Source of the DNA: Dryocola clanedunensis_A
GTDB taxonomy: Bacteria > Pseudomonadota > Gammaproteobacteria > Enterobacterales > Enterobacteriaceae
DNA length: 64,000 nucleotides
Direction: 5' to 3' (one strand)
Assembly: GCA_038405435.1 (NCBI GenBank)
Contig: JBBYHZ010000014.1
Shown here: one piece after another, positions 53,134 through 60,890 of the stretch
Position numbering within the stretch: position 1 is the first letter of the stretch
Layout of the letters: every line of letters starts with the position of its first letter
The notes under the pieces: model-generated
What the model was told of the DNA's origin: nothing
Databases searched by the model: none
Seen by the model: only the letters and a program-made list of their open reading frames with translations
Translations under genes and position numbers: made by a program

Positions 53134-54315
53134 TTAATTAAGTCCAAATACGTTGAGCATGGTGGAAAGTTTGACGCCGGTTTCGCGCCATTCCGATTCA
53201 GGGGAAGAGGCAGGCACGATGCCCGCACCGGCAAACAGGCGAATTTGCTTCTTCGCCACCCGCGCGCAGCGGATTGTCACTACCCACTCGCCGTTGCCTT
53301 CGGCGTCGCACCAGCCAACGATGCCGCCAAACAGCTCGCGGTCGAACGGCTCCAGTTCGGCAATCAGCTTCTGCGCCACGTCGTGCGGGAAGCCGCTCAG
53401 GGCCGGAGTTGGGTGCAGCAGGCAGGCCAGCGACAGCGCATTTTCCCGCTCGTCTTTCACCTGGCCATAAATCGGTGAGGCAAGGTGCCACAGCGTTGGG
53501 GTGGTGATCAGCTCCGGCGTTTCCGGCACCGACAAAGAGAGGCTGCGCGGCTGCAGCACGGTTCGCATGGCGTCCGTCACCAGGCCGTGCTCGTGGCGGT
53601 CTTTGCTGGATTTCATCAGCGTTTCGCCAGTCTCGCGGTCCCGTTCCAGGTTTTCCGTATTGCGGCGTGCGGAGCCAGCCAGCGGCAGCGTGCTGAAGTT
53701 TTTACCGCTTTTACGCAGCAGCAGCTCCGGGCTTGCGCCAATCAGCGAACCGCCGTCCGGCAGGGGAACGTGGAAGTTGAAGCTGGCGGGATTCTGGGCG
53801 ATCAGCCGTTCTAATAGCGCATCGATATCAACTGGCGCGTCGGTTTCAATATCGATCAGGCGGGAAAGCACCACTTTGTCGATATGGGGCTGGCTGGTAG
53901 CGGCAGCGGCGTGCGCCACCATCGCCATAAATTTGTCCTGTTCAGGGATAGCCTTACGTGCGGTCACGCCGGGTTGTCCTGCGGGCTTGCTCTGTGCCAC
54001 AGACTGCTGCCGCTGGGCGCGGGAGAAGGTCTGCCAGCTCCGTGGAATGAACAGCGCGGAGGGCTGGCGCGGGTCAAACGGGATCGCGCCAACCGCTATC
54101 GGCTTATCGATACCCAGCTCTTTGGCCTTCGCAAAGGCCTCGCGCAGCTGCGTTTGCAGAACACCGTGCAGATCCGCGCCCTCTTCGGCGGGACATTCCA
54201 GACGCATAAAACAGCCCTGCGTTTGAAAACTTCGATAAGGAGACATAAAGAAAAAGCTATCCGCACAAGGGGTTAGCTGCTTGTTCTGTGGCTCCTCGGC
54301 CAGTAACGTATCCAT
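53134..54315 (-). CDS. entC: Isochorismate synthase
   Basis: The 393-residue chorismate-binding enzyme has the C-terminal core motifs PLAGSARRNTENLERD, KDRHEHGLVTD, LHPTPALSGFP and LFAGAGIVPASSPESEW, typical of magnesium-dependent isochorismate synthases. It commits chorismate to enterobactin. GGAGG lies 5 bases before ATG 54315; the longer frame upstream runs into the Fur-box region and is rejected. It is the first gene of entCEBAH, divergent from fepB. Confidence 0.95.
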   Translation of the reverse strand: MDTLLAEEPQNKQLTPCADSFFFMSPYRSFQTQGCFMRLECPAEEGADLHGVLQTQLREAFAKAKELGIDKPIAVGAIPFDPRQPSALFIPRSWQTFSRAQRQQSVAQSKPAGQPGVTARKAIPEQDKFMAMVAHAAAATSQPHIDKVVLSRLIDIETDAPVDIDALLERLIAQNPASFNFHVPLPDGGSLIGASPELLLRKSGKNFSTLPLAGSARRNTENLERDRETGETLMKSSKDRHEHGLVTDAMRTVLQPRSLSLSVPETPELITTPTLWHLASPIYGQVKDERENALSLACLLHPTPALSGFPHDVAQKLIAELEPFDRELFGGIVGWCDAEGNGEWVVTIRCARVAKKQIRLFAGAGIVPASSPESEWRETGVKLSTMLNVFGLN

Positions 54316-54332
54316 GCGTCCTCCGTTAGAAA

Positions 54333-54365
54333 AATGATAAATGTCATTAATAATAATTATCATTT
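54333..54365. promoter_or_regulatory. Fur box between entC and fepB
   Basis: AATGATAAATGTCATT overlaps TAATAATAATTATCATT; both fit the Fur consensus of repeated GATAAT hexamers. They lie next to the entC start, so iron-loaded Fur would block entCEBAH and probably fepB. Confidence 0.85.
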
Positions 54366-54424
54366 GTATTTCGGGCTGGTAACCTAAAGAGAATCGATCG
54401 TACTGTCAACAGTTGAGCATTTTT

Positions 54425-54498
54425 GTCTGATGTCGCTGTGCTTATCCGACCTGGAGCTCTTTGCCTGTAGGGTGGGTAAGCGCAGCGCCATCCACCGC
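54425..54498. repeat. BIME between the Fur region and fepB
   Basis: TGATGTCGCTGTGCTTATCCGAC and GTAGGGTGGGTAAGCGCAGCGCCATCCACC are two REP-type units in the fepB leader region. They may alter the fepB 5' transcript. Confidence 0.6.
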
Positions 54499-54528
54499 CA
54501 GCCTTTAATTTCAACAGGATGTCCCCGA

Positions 54529-55473
54529 GTGAAAATCAGATTTACCGCACTGCTACTTCTTTCCCTCAGCCATTTCGTTCACGCCGCCGACTGGCCGCGC
54601 CAGATCGCCGACAGCCGGGGAACGCACACCCTGGAGCAGGCGCCACAGCGCATCGTCTCCACAAGCGTAACGCTGACAGGTTCGCTGCTGGCGATTGATG
54701 CGCCCGTGATTGCCAGCGGCGCGACAACGCCAGGAAACCGCGTGGCGGATGATCAGGGCTACATGCGCCAGTGGGGCAAAATAGCGAAGCAGCGCAACGT
54801 GCAGCGCCTCTATATCGGCGAACCGAGCGCCGAAGCCGTCGCCGCGCAGATGCCCGACCTGATTCTTATCAGCGCCACCGGAGGTGATTCCGCGGTCGCG
54901 CTTTACGATCAGCTTTCTGCCATCGCCCCGACGCTGCTTATCAACTACGACGACAAGAGCTGGCAGCAGGTGCTCACCGACCTGGGCAAAATAACCGGTC
55001 ACGAAAAGCAGGCCGCCGCGCGCATCGCGAGCTTTGATAAGCAGCTCAGCGAGGCCAAAACGAAAATTAATCTGCCGCCGCAGCCGGTCAGCGCGCTGGT
55101 TTACACCCCAGCCTCACGCTCCGCGAACCTGTGGACGCCGGAATCCGCTCAGGGCAAGCTTCTGGAGCAGCTCGGCTTTACGCTCGCCACGCTGCCCGCG
55201 GCGCTGCACACCAGCCAGAGCATGGGCAAGCGCCACGATATCGTTCAGCTTGGCGGTGAAAACCTTGCCGCGGGGCTGAACGGCGAGAGCCTGTTCCTGT
55301 TTGCCGGTAACGAGAAAGACGCCGCCGCTCTGGAAGCTAACCCGCTGCTGTCGCACCTGCCCGCGGTGCAGAACAAACATGTTTACCCGCTTGGCACCGA
55401 AACCTTCCGCCTGGATTACTACAGCGCAACCCAGGTGCTGGAGCACATGACCGCGCTATTTTCAAAAAATTAA
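54529..55473 (+). CDS. fepB: FepB, ferric enterobactin periplasmic binding protein
   Basis: The 314-residue protein has a signal peptide (VKIRFTALLLLSLSHFVHA). The class III periplasmic binding protein fold follows (QRIVSTSVTLTGSLLAI, AAQMPDLILIS, and RLDYYSATQVLEHM at the end). It carries ferric enterobactin from FepA to FepDGC. The start is a GTG with AGGA 9 bases upstream; the longer frame runs through a BIME and is rejected. E. coli FepB has 318 residues. It is divergent from entC. Confidence 0.92.
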   Translation: MKIRFTALLLLSLSHFVHAADWPRQIADSRGTHTLEQAPQRIVSTSVTLTGSLLAIDAPVIASGATTPGNRVADDQGYMRQWGKIAKQRNVQRLYIGEPSAEAVAAQMPDLILISATGGDSAVALYDQLSAIAPTLLINYDDKSWQQVLTDLGKITGHEKQAAARIASFDKQLSEAKTKINLPPQPVSALVYTPASRSANLWTPESAQGKLLEQLGFTLATLPAALHTSQSMGKRHDIVQLGGENLAAGLNGESLFLFAGNEKDAAALEANPLLSHLPAVQNKHVYPLGTETFRLDYYSATQVLEHMTALFSKN

Positions 55474-55474
55474 C

Positions 55475-55551
55475 GGTGGATGACGCTGCGCTTATCCACC
55501 CTACCGGTCCGTAGGTCAGTCCGTAGGTCGGATAAGCGCAGCGTCATCCGA
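55475..55551. repeat. BIME between convergent fepB and entS
   Basis: GGTGGATGACGCTGCGCTTATCCACC and GTCGGATAAGCGCAGCGTCATCCGAC are two near-inverted REP units separated by a GTAGGTC duplicate. They sit between the converging fepB and entS stops and may act as terminators on both strands. Confidence 0.8.
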
Positions 55552-55557
55552 CAAAAT

Positions 55558-56799
55558 CTACACCGCTTCCACCGGCGTGGCCTGCCGGTAACGGCGCAGC
55601 TGAACAAGCACCAGCGCCAGCACCACGCCAGTCAGAGCCAGCACCAGGCCACCGGAGCTGGCTGCCGCAACGGGCGTCATCGCTACCGTCATACCACCCA
55701 GGATCGCCGCGCCTATCGCATCGCCCGTTACGTTCTGGGCCGTCCATAGACCGTTGATGCGCCCCAGCATGCCGTCCGGCGTCAGCGTCTGGATCAGGGT
55801 GTACTGCAGCAGGGAGCTGATGGCGCTCAGGTAGCCAAACAGGGCCAGGCAGGCCAGACCCAGCCCCCAGACCGGCATCAGGCTGAACACGCCCACGGCG
55901 ATAAACGACACGATGCCGCTCGCCAGCATGATTGCGCCTGGTCGGGCGTGGTGGGCAATCCGCCCGCTGGTCAGCGCACCAATCGCCGCCCCCAGCGGCA
56001 CGGCGGCATACATCAGGCCAATCTGTCCGGCGCTCATCTGCCAGTGCCCGGCCAGCGCCGGATAGAGCACGCGCACCGCGCTCGCCATCGTCAGCAGCGC
56101 CCCGACCAGCGCGATGCCGCCGATAATCGGATGGCTAATCAGAAAGCGCAGCCCGTTGAGCAGAGACAAAAAAGGATTCTCCCGCGCCTGCGGAGGCGGC
56201 GGCAGCTGCGGCAGGCTAAGAAGCGGAATTAGCGTGACGAACGTGCCGATGGAGGCCAGCCCGTAGTTCCACACCACGCCGCCGGAAGCAAGCAGCAGCC
56301 CGCCGATCATCGGTGAAATCACCGATCCCAGGCGCACGGTCAGCATGGTAATCGCCCCCGCCTGCATCAGGTTTTCACGCCCCACCAGCGCAGGGGTGGC
56401 GGCCAGCAGCGCGGTAACGCCAATCGCGCCGAAGAACCCGTCCCACACGCCGAGCAGATAAATTGCCGCAAGCGACGGCTCCGGCAGCGAGGCGTTGAGG
56501 GTCAGGCCGATAAAACCTATCCCGCAGGTAGAGCGGGCCAGCAGGATCAGGCGGCGGCGCTCGTGCCTGTCGGCCAGCACGCCCCCCATCATTAAACCAA
56601 TAAACATCGCGCTGCCGGTCAGCGTCACGGCAAGGCCGACCTGCAGCGAGGAGTGGGTCAGCGTCTGGATTTGTACCGGTACGGCAACGCCGAGCAGGCC
56701 TAAAGAGACAATAGAGATAAAGCGGGCGAGGAACACCGCGCGAAACGCCGGGTGGGTCTTCAGCAGACTGAGGTTTAACAACAGAGAATTGCGGTTCAT
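55558..56799 (-). CDS. entS: EntS, enterobactin exporter (MFS)
   Basis: The 413-residue MFS protein of the EntS/YbdA family (E. coli 416) has twelve predicted helices. The MFS loop motif is GVLADRHERRRLI near residue 75-87. It exports enterobactin across the inner membrane, and TolC takes it further. It is divergent from fepD, and a strong Fur box lies between them. Confidence 0.94.
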   Translation of the reverse strand: MNRNSLLLNLSLLKTHPAFRAVFLARFISIVSLGLLGVAVPVQIQTLTHSSLQVGLAVTLTGSAMFIGLMMGGVLADRHERRRLILLARSTCGIGFIGLTLNASLPEPSLAAIYLLGVWDGFFGAIGVTALLAATPALVGRENLMQAGAITMLTVRLGSVISPMIGGLLLASGGVVWNYGLASIGTFVTLIPLLSLPQLPPPPQARENPFLSLLNGLRFLISHPIIGGIALVGALLTMASAVRVLYPALAGHWQMSAGQIGLMYAAVPLGAAIGALTSGRIAHHARPGAIMLASGIVSFIAVGVFSLMPVWGLGLACLALFGYLSAISSLLQYTLIQTLTPDGMLGRINGLWTAQNVTGDAIGAAILGGMTVAMTPVAAASSGGLVLALTGVVLALVLVQLRRYRQATPVEAV

Positions 56800-56869
56800 T
56801 ACATGGCCTTAAAGCGATTTTTTATTTTCGGGGGCGAGGCGGCTCATGCTACCATAAAGAAATAAGAGT

Positions 56870-56891
56870 GATAATGATAATAACTATCATT
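56870..56891. promoter_or_regulatory. Fur box between entS and fepD
   Basis: GATAATGATAATAACTATCATT contains GATAATGATAAT, the Fur consensus left half exactly, plus ATCATT. It controls the divergent entS and fepDGC transcripts. Confidence 0.9.
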
Positions 56892-56925
56892 TAATTTCAC
56901 ATAAGGTGATTTGCCAGGCGGGCTT

Positions 56926-57933
56926 ATGTCGGTTTCAAGGTTATCAGCGCGGATCTCCGTCCTGCTGATTATCACATTTTTACTGTTGTTGATGGCGACG
57001 CTCAGCCTGCTGCTGGGCGCAAAATCGTTGCCGGTTGGGGTTGTGCTGGACGCCCTGGGCGGCCAGTGTCGAAGCGCGGACTGCACGATCGTGCTCGACG
57101 CACGCCTCCCCCGCACGCTGGCGGGCATTCTGGCTGGCGGCGCGCTTGGCCTTGCCGGGGCGCTGATGCAAACCCTCACCCGCAACCCCCTTGCCGACCC
57201 CGGCCTGCTTGGCGTCAACGCCGGAGCCAGCTTTGCTATCGTGCTGGGCGCGGCGGTCTGGGGGCTGTCGTCTCCCGTATCCCTACTGGGGCTGGCATTT
57301 TTTGGCGCGCTTTCAGCCGCGCTGGTAGTCGCGTTTACCGGCAGCGCGGGCGGCGGGCAGCTCAGCCCGGTTCGCCTGACGCTTGCGGGCGTGGCGCTTG
57401 CGGCGGTGCTGGAAGGCCTGAGCAGCGGCATCGCCCTGCTTAACCCCGAAGTGTTTGACCAGCTGCGCTACTGGCAGGCTGGCTCGCTCGACATCCGCAC
57501 TTTAGAAACGCTGAAAATTATCTCTGGCCCGCTGCTGGTGGGCTGTGCCGTCGCCCTGCTGATAAGCCGCTCGCTGAACAGCCTGAGCATGGGGCACGAC
57601 ACCGCTACGGCGCTGGGCAGCAAGGTTGCGCGTACCCAGCTTCTGGGTTTGCTCGCCATTACCCTCCTGTGCGGCAGCGCCACCGCTGCGGTTGGCCCCA
57701 TCGCTTTTATCGGCCTGATGATGCCGCATCTGGCGCGCTGGCTGGTGGGCGCCGATCACCGCTGGTCGCTTCCCGTTACGCTGCTTGCCACCCCTGCCCT
57801 GCTGCTGCTGGCCGATATTGTTGGCCGCCTGCTGGTGCCGGGTGAACTGCGCGTTTCGGTGGTCAGCGCGTTTATCGGCGCGCCGATGCTGATTTACCTG
57901 GTGCGACGCCAGCGTAAGGGGGCGGGCCTGTGA
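56926..57933 (+). CDS. fepD: FepD, ferric enterobactin ABC permease
   Basis: The 335-residue FecCD-type permease has about ten helices and family motifs such as DARLPRTLAG, GGALGLAGALMQTLTRNPLA and GPIAFIGLMMPHLAR. It forms the inner-membrane channel with FepG. ATG 56926 gives the E. coli-like length (334); a TTG five codons upstream is possible. The gene overlaps fepG by 4 bases (GTGA). Confidence 0.94.
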   Translation: MSVSRLSARISVLLIITFLLLLMATLSLLLGAKSLPVGVVLDALGGQCRSADCTIVLDARLPRTLAGILAGGALGLAGALMQTLTRNPLADPGLLGVNAGASFAIVLGAAVWGLSSPVSLLGLAFFGALSAALVVAFTGSAGGGQLSPVRLTLAGVALAAVLEGLSSGIALLNPEVFDQLRYWQAGSLDIRTLETLKIISGPLLVGCAVALLISRSLNSLSMGHDTATALGSKVARTQLLGLLAITLLCGSATAAVGPIAFIGLMMPHLARWLVGADHRWSLPVTLLATPALLLLADIVGRLLVPGELRVSVVSAFIGAPMLIYLVRRQRKGAGL

Positions 57934-58922
57934 ACCGTTCATCTCCTCGCCTGATAGCAATGTGCCTGCTGCTGGCTGCGCTGAGCGCGGGCCTGGGCAT
58001 CTGGAGCCTGGGCAGCGGCGTGCTGCCACTCTCTGCGCAGCAGGTCGTCGAGGCGCTGCTGGGTTCTGCTCCGCGTAATATTTCGCTGGTGGTTGTAGAG
58101 TGGCGTCTGCCCCGCGTGCTGATGGCGCTGCTTATCGGCGGCGCGCTTGGCGTGAGCGGGGCTGTTTTCCAGTCGCTGATGCGCAACCCGCTCGGCAGCC
58201 CGGACGTCATGGGCTTTAACGCCGGGGCGTGGAGCGGCGTGCTGATTGCGATGGTGCTGTTCGGCCAGCATCAGGCGGCCATTGCCGCCGCGGCGATGGC
58301 GGGCGGCATTATTACCGCGCTGGTGGTCTGGCTGTTTGCCTGGCGTAACGGCATTGAAACCTTCCGGCTGATTATCATCGGCATTGGCGTGCGCGCCATG
58401 CTGATGGCCTTTAACACCTGGCTTCTGCTCCACGCCTCTCTGGAAACCGCGCTTTCCGCCGGTCTCTGGAACGCCGGGTCGCTCAACGGGCTGACCTGGG
58501 CGAAGCTCTTCCCCGCCGTGCCGATCATTTTGCTGGCGCTGCTCGCGGGCGCGCTGCTGGTCAGGCGCATGCGTCTGCTGGAGATGGGTGACGACAGCGC
58601 CTGCGCGCTGGGCGTCTCCGTTGAGCGCTCCCGCCTGATGCTGATGCTGGCCGCCGTGATCCTCACCGCCGCCGCAACCGCCCTTGCCGGGCCGATTTCG
58701 TTTATCGCGCTGATTGCCCCGCACATTGCCCGTCGTCTGAGCGGCACCACCCGCTGGGGATTACTCCAGTCGGCGCTGTGCGGCGGCGCGCTGCTGCTTG
58801 CCGCCGACCTCTGCGCCCAGCGGCTGTTTATGCCGTATCAGCTGCCGGTGGGCGTGGTGACGGTAAGCCTGGGCGGCATCTACCTTATCGCGCTGTTGAT
58901 TCAGGAGTCCCGTAAGAAATGA
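57930..58922 (+). CDS. fepG: FepG, ferric enterobactin ABC permease
   Basis: The 330-residue second FecCD permease (E. coli 330) has helices across its length and motifs VEWRLPRVLMALLIGGALG, MRNPLGSPD and GPISFIALIAPHIAR. It starts with GTG overlapping the fepD stop and ends overlapping the fepC ATG by 4 bases, giving a fully coupled operon fepDGC. Confidence 0.95.
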   Translation: MNRSSPRLIAMCLLLAALSAGLGIWSLGSGVLPLSAQQVVEALLGSAPRNISLVVVEWRLPRVLMALLIGGALGVSGAVFQSLMRNPLGSPDVMGFNAGAWSGVLIAMVLFGQHQAAIAAAAMAGGIITALVVWLFAWRNGIETFRLIIIGIGVRAMLMAFNTWLLLHASLETALSAGLWNAGSLNGLTWAKLFPAVPIILLALLAGALLVRRMRLLEMGDDSACALGVSVERSRLMLMLAAVILTAAATALAGPISFIALIAPHIARRLSGTTRWGLLQSALCGGALLLAADLCAQRLFMPYQLPVGVVTVSLGGIYLIALLIQESRKK

Positions 58923-59719
58923 GCCAGTTGTCACTTCCGCCGCGCCTGCACGGCGACGAGCTTACTCTCGGATACGGTACGCACGTGGTGGCCGAAGGGC
59001 TGACCGTCGCCATCCCGGACGGGAAGTTCACCGCCATTATCGGCCCCAACGGCTGCGGTAAGTCGACGCTGCTGCGCACGCTAAGCCGCCTGATGAAACC
59101 CACTGCGGGCAACGTCTGGCTGGACGGTCAGGAGATCCACCGCTTCGCCACCAAAGAAGTGGCCAGACGCATCGGCCTGCTGGCGCAGAACGCCAGCGCG
59201 CCGGGGGATATCAGCGTGGCAGAGCTTGTTGCCCGTGGACGTTACCCGCATCAGCCCATGTTCACCCGCTGGCGCGAAGAGGACCAGCTTGCGGTGACCA
59301 GCGCCATGCGGGCCACCAATATTCAGGATCTGGCCGATCAGCCCGTGGACACGCTTTCCGGCGGGCAGCGCCAGCGGGCGTGGATAGCCATGGTGCTGGC
59401 GCAGGAAACGTCGATCATGCTGCTGGACGAGCCAACAACCTGGCTGGATATCAGCCACCAGATTGATTTGCTCGAGCTGCTGAGCGATCTGAATCGTGAG
59501 AAGGGGTATACGCTGGCGGCGGTGCTGCACGATTTGAATCAGGCCTGCCGCTACGCCACGCATTTAATTGCGCTGCGCGACGGGAAGATTGTCGCCGAAG
59601 GCGCGCCGAAAGAGATCGTCACGCCAGAATTAATCGAAGCGATATACGGCCTGCGCTGCATGATTATTGAAGATCCGGTGGCGCACACGCCGCTGGTGGT
59701 GCCGCTGGGAAAGAAGTGA
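58919..59719 (+). CDS. fepC: FepC, ferric enterobactin ABC ATPase
   Basis: The 266-residue ATPase has Walker A GPNGCGKST (about 42-50), the ABC signature LSGGQRQR, Walker B IMLLDEPTTWLD and the switch His in AAVLHDLNQA. It powers uptake through FepD and FepG. In E. coli fepE and then entF lie beyond it; here a 3.4-kb insert intervenes. A GC-rich hairpin (CCCGCC/GGCGGG, 59728-59750) follows the stop. Confidence 0.95.
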   Translation: MSQLSLPPRLHGDELTLGYGTHVVAEGLTVAIPDGKFTAIIGPNGCGKSTLLRTLSRLMKPTAGNVWLDGQEIHRFATKEVARRIGLLAQNASAPGDISVAELVARGRYPHQPMFTRWREEDQLAVTSAMRATNIQDLADQPVDTLSGGQRQRAWIAMVLAQETSIMLLDEPTTWLDISHQIDLLELLSDLNREKGYTLAAVLHDLNQACRYATHLIALRDGKIVAEGAPKEIVTPELIEAIYGLRCMIIEDPVAHTPLVVPLGKK

Positions 59720-59727
59720 GCTGACTT

Positions 59728-59750
59728 CCCGCCGGGCAATGGCTGGCGGG
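59728..59750. terminator. Hairpin between converging fepC and the HTH gene
   Basis: CCCGCC (59728-59733) pairs with GGCGGG (59745-59750). No T run follows, so the terminator role is uncertain. Confidence 0.4.
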
Positions 59751-59756
59751 TAACAG

Positions 59757-60122
59757 CTACTGAGCGTTTTTACTCTTCTGCCGGCTTAAGCGCCGCTGCT
59801 CGTTACGCCGTTCCCTGCGCTGACGCTCCTCTTCCAGCTTCCGCTCCTCTTCTTCAGCCAGCAGCCGCTGCCGCTCGCGGGACGGCAGCTCCTGAAAGGC
59901 TTTTTCCTCGGCTGCATTAGCGCGTTCAATTTCCGCAAGGGCCTCCATCATCTGGTCGATAATCGCGATTGATTTCGGCACGCGCTTTTCCCAGCGTTCA
60001 GGCGTCGTCCTGCTCACGCCCGCCACGCGGCAAAGGTGGGTAATATTCGTATCCGCCTTCTTCGCCCGCGCTTTAATCGCTTCTACCCGGCGATAAAACT
60101 CTTCTGCAAATGTGTTTTCCAT
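59757..60122 (-). CDS. Helix-turn-helix/coiled-coil protein, unknown function
   Basis: The 121-residue protein has a helix-turn-helix-like stretch (NITHLCRVAGVSRTTPERW), followed by a short linker and a long highly charged coiled coil (from about residue 70; KLEEERQRRERRNEQRRL). Family not recognised; the fold resembles phage or plasmid regulators. It is the first gene after fepC on the opposite strand, at the border of an AT-richer insert. It could regulate the adjacent small genes, but nothing shows this directly. Confidence 0.6.
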   Translation of the reverse strand: MENTFAEEFYRRVEAIKARAKKADTNITHLCRVAGVSRTTPERWEKRVPKSIAIIDQMMEALAEIERANAAEEKAFQELPSRERQRLLAEEEERKLEEERQRRERRNEQRRLSRQKSKNAQ

Positions 60123-60487
60123 CGTTCTGCTCTCCGCACTGTCCCCCGGTTATTTCACCATATTTGCAGCATCGGCATCATCCCACAATCTCTTATCGTC
60201 GCCGCATTATATGTCGCATTAGTGATGCAGCAAAAAAGATGCATTGTAGCAAATAGTTTACAATGGGTATTATCACATTTCGAATATTGACCAGCATCAA
60301 TAAACCATAAATAATCTGAATATTTCATGTTCATCTTTCGTATGAAATAGAAAACGCCAAATGTTAAATATGTTGATATACGCCAACTTACGTACTTTCT
60401 TGTGTATTAGTGCTGCTTTTGTGTGACCTATTTTATATGCACGCTCAATGACTTAATTCGGAACGCAAAGAAATGCAAAAAAATGTC

Positions 60488-60517
60488 TTGCTGCAAATAT
60501 TACCTTACGAGTAATAT
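60488..60517 (+). promoter_or_regulatory. Possible sigma-70 promoter for the RHH/YadA-like genes
   Basis: TTGCTG (60488-60493) and TAATAT (60512-60517) are 18 bp apart. The -10 lies in the right arm of the palindrome at 60493-60521. Confidence 0.4.
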
Positions 60518-60521
60518 TTGC
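60493..60521. promoter_or_regulatory. Perfect 11-bp inverted repeat
   Basis: GCAAATATTAC and GTAATATTTGC are perfect arms around CTTACGA. A second small hairpin (GTTCC-CAGTGA-GGAAC, 60524-60539) follows at once. The large palindrome overlaps the predicted promoter, so it is a good operator candidate, perhaps for the ribbon-helix-helix protein encoded downstream. Confidence 0.6.
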
Positions 60522-60539
60522 TCGTTCCCAGTGAGGAAC

Positions 60540-60554
60540 AAATGAGAATCATTT
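60540..60554. promoter_or_regulatory. Fur-box-like palindrome AAATGAGAATCATTT
   Basis: Perfect ATGA/TCAT symmetry; AATGAGAATCATT differs from the Fur core AATGATAATCATT at one position. It lies 18 bases before the ATG of the small RHH-like gene. If bound by Fur, it would tie this insert to the iron control of its enterobactin neighbours. Confidence 0.55.
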
Positions 60555-60572
60555 GAAATAAGGTTTCAAATT

Positions 60573-60785
60573 ATGTCAGCACAAAAAAAGCTGGCGACCG
60601 AGACGGCAGGCGCCCCAACGCAGTGGGTGGTGTTTACCGGGAAGCTCCCGGCCCAGATGAAAAAGCAGCTCAAGATTGTGGCTGCGCAAACAGGGATCAA
60701 ACAGCAGGAGATCGTAGCCGACGCTGTTAAGAGCTGGATGAAGCTGAAAGGATTCGATGTAGAAGATTTGAATTGTGCGCCCTGA
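60573..60785 (+). CDS. Small ribbon-helix-helix-like protein
   Basis: The 70-residue protein has a central segment VVFTGKLPAQMKKQLKIVAA followed by TGIKQQEIVADAVKSWM, which fits a beta-strand, helix, turn, helix pattern of CopG/ParD-type DNA-binding proteins. The N-terminal tail (SAQKKLATETAG) is basic and flexible. Function unknown; it may act on the palindrome just upstream. AAGG lies 9 bases before the ATG. The YadA-like gene begins 105 bp downstream on the same strand, so co-transcription is possible. Confidence 0.6.
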   Translation: MSAQKKLATETAGAPTQWVVFTGKLPAQMKKQLKIVAAQTGIKQQEIVADAVKSWMKLKGFDVEDLNCAP

Positions 60786-60890
60786 CTGCCAGGTCAGAGC
60801 ACACGATGATGACCAAACCCGCGACATATGCTCTGCCAGGAGCGTCACGGATAAAAAACGACTAACACTGACCATCGAGACTTAAAATAT

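Larger units (their letters stand above)
60123..60572. other. AT-rich 450-bp intergenic region with regulatory structure
   Basis: The base composition is clearly AT-richer than the ent genes around it. No convincing gene is present up to 60490. The last 80 bases contain a possible promoter and three inverted repeats listed separately. Confidence 0.6.

Noticed and set aside
60036..60290. 84-residue plus-strand ORF
   Set aside because: It overlaps the start of the minus-strand HTH gene and has no recognisable domain or good ribosome site.
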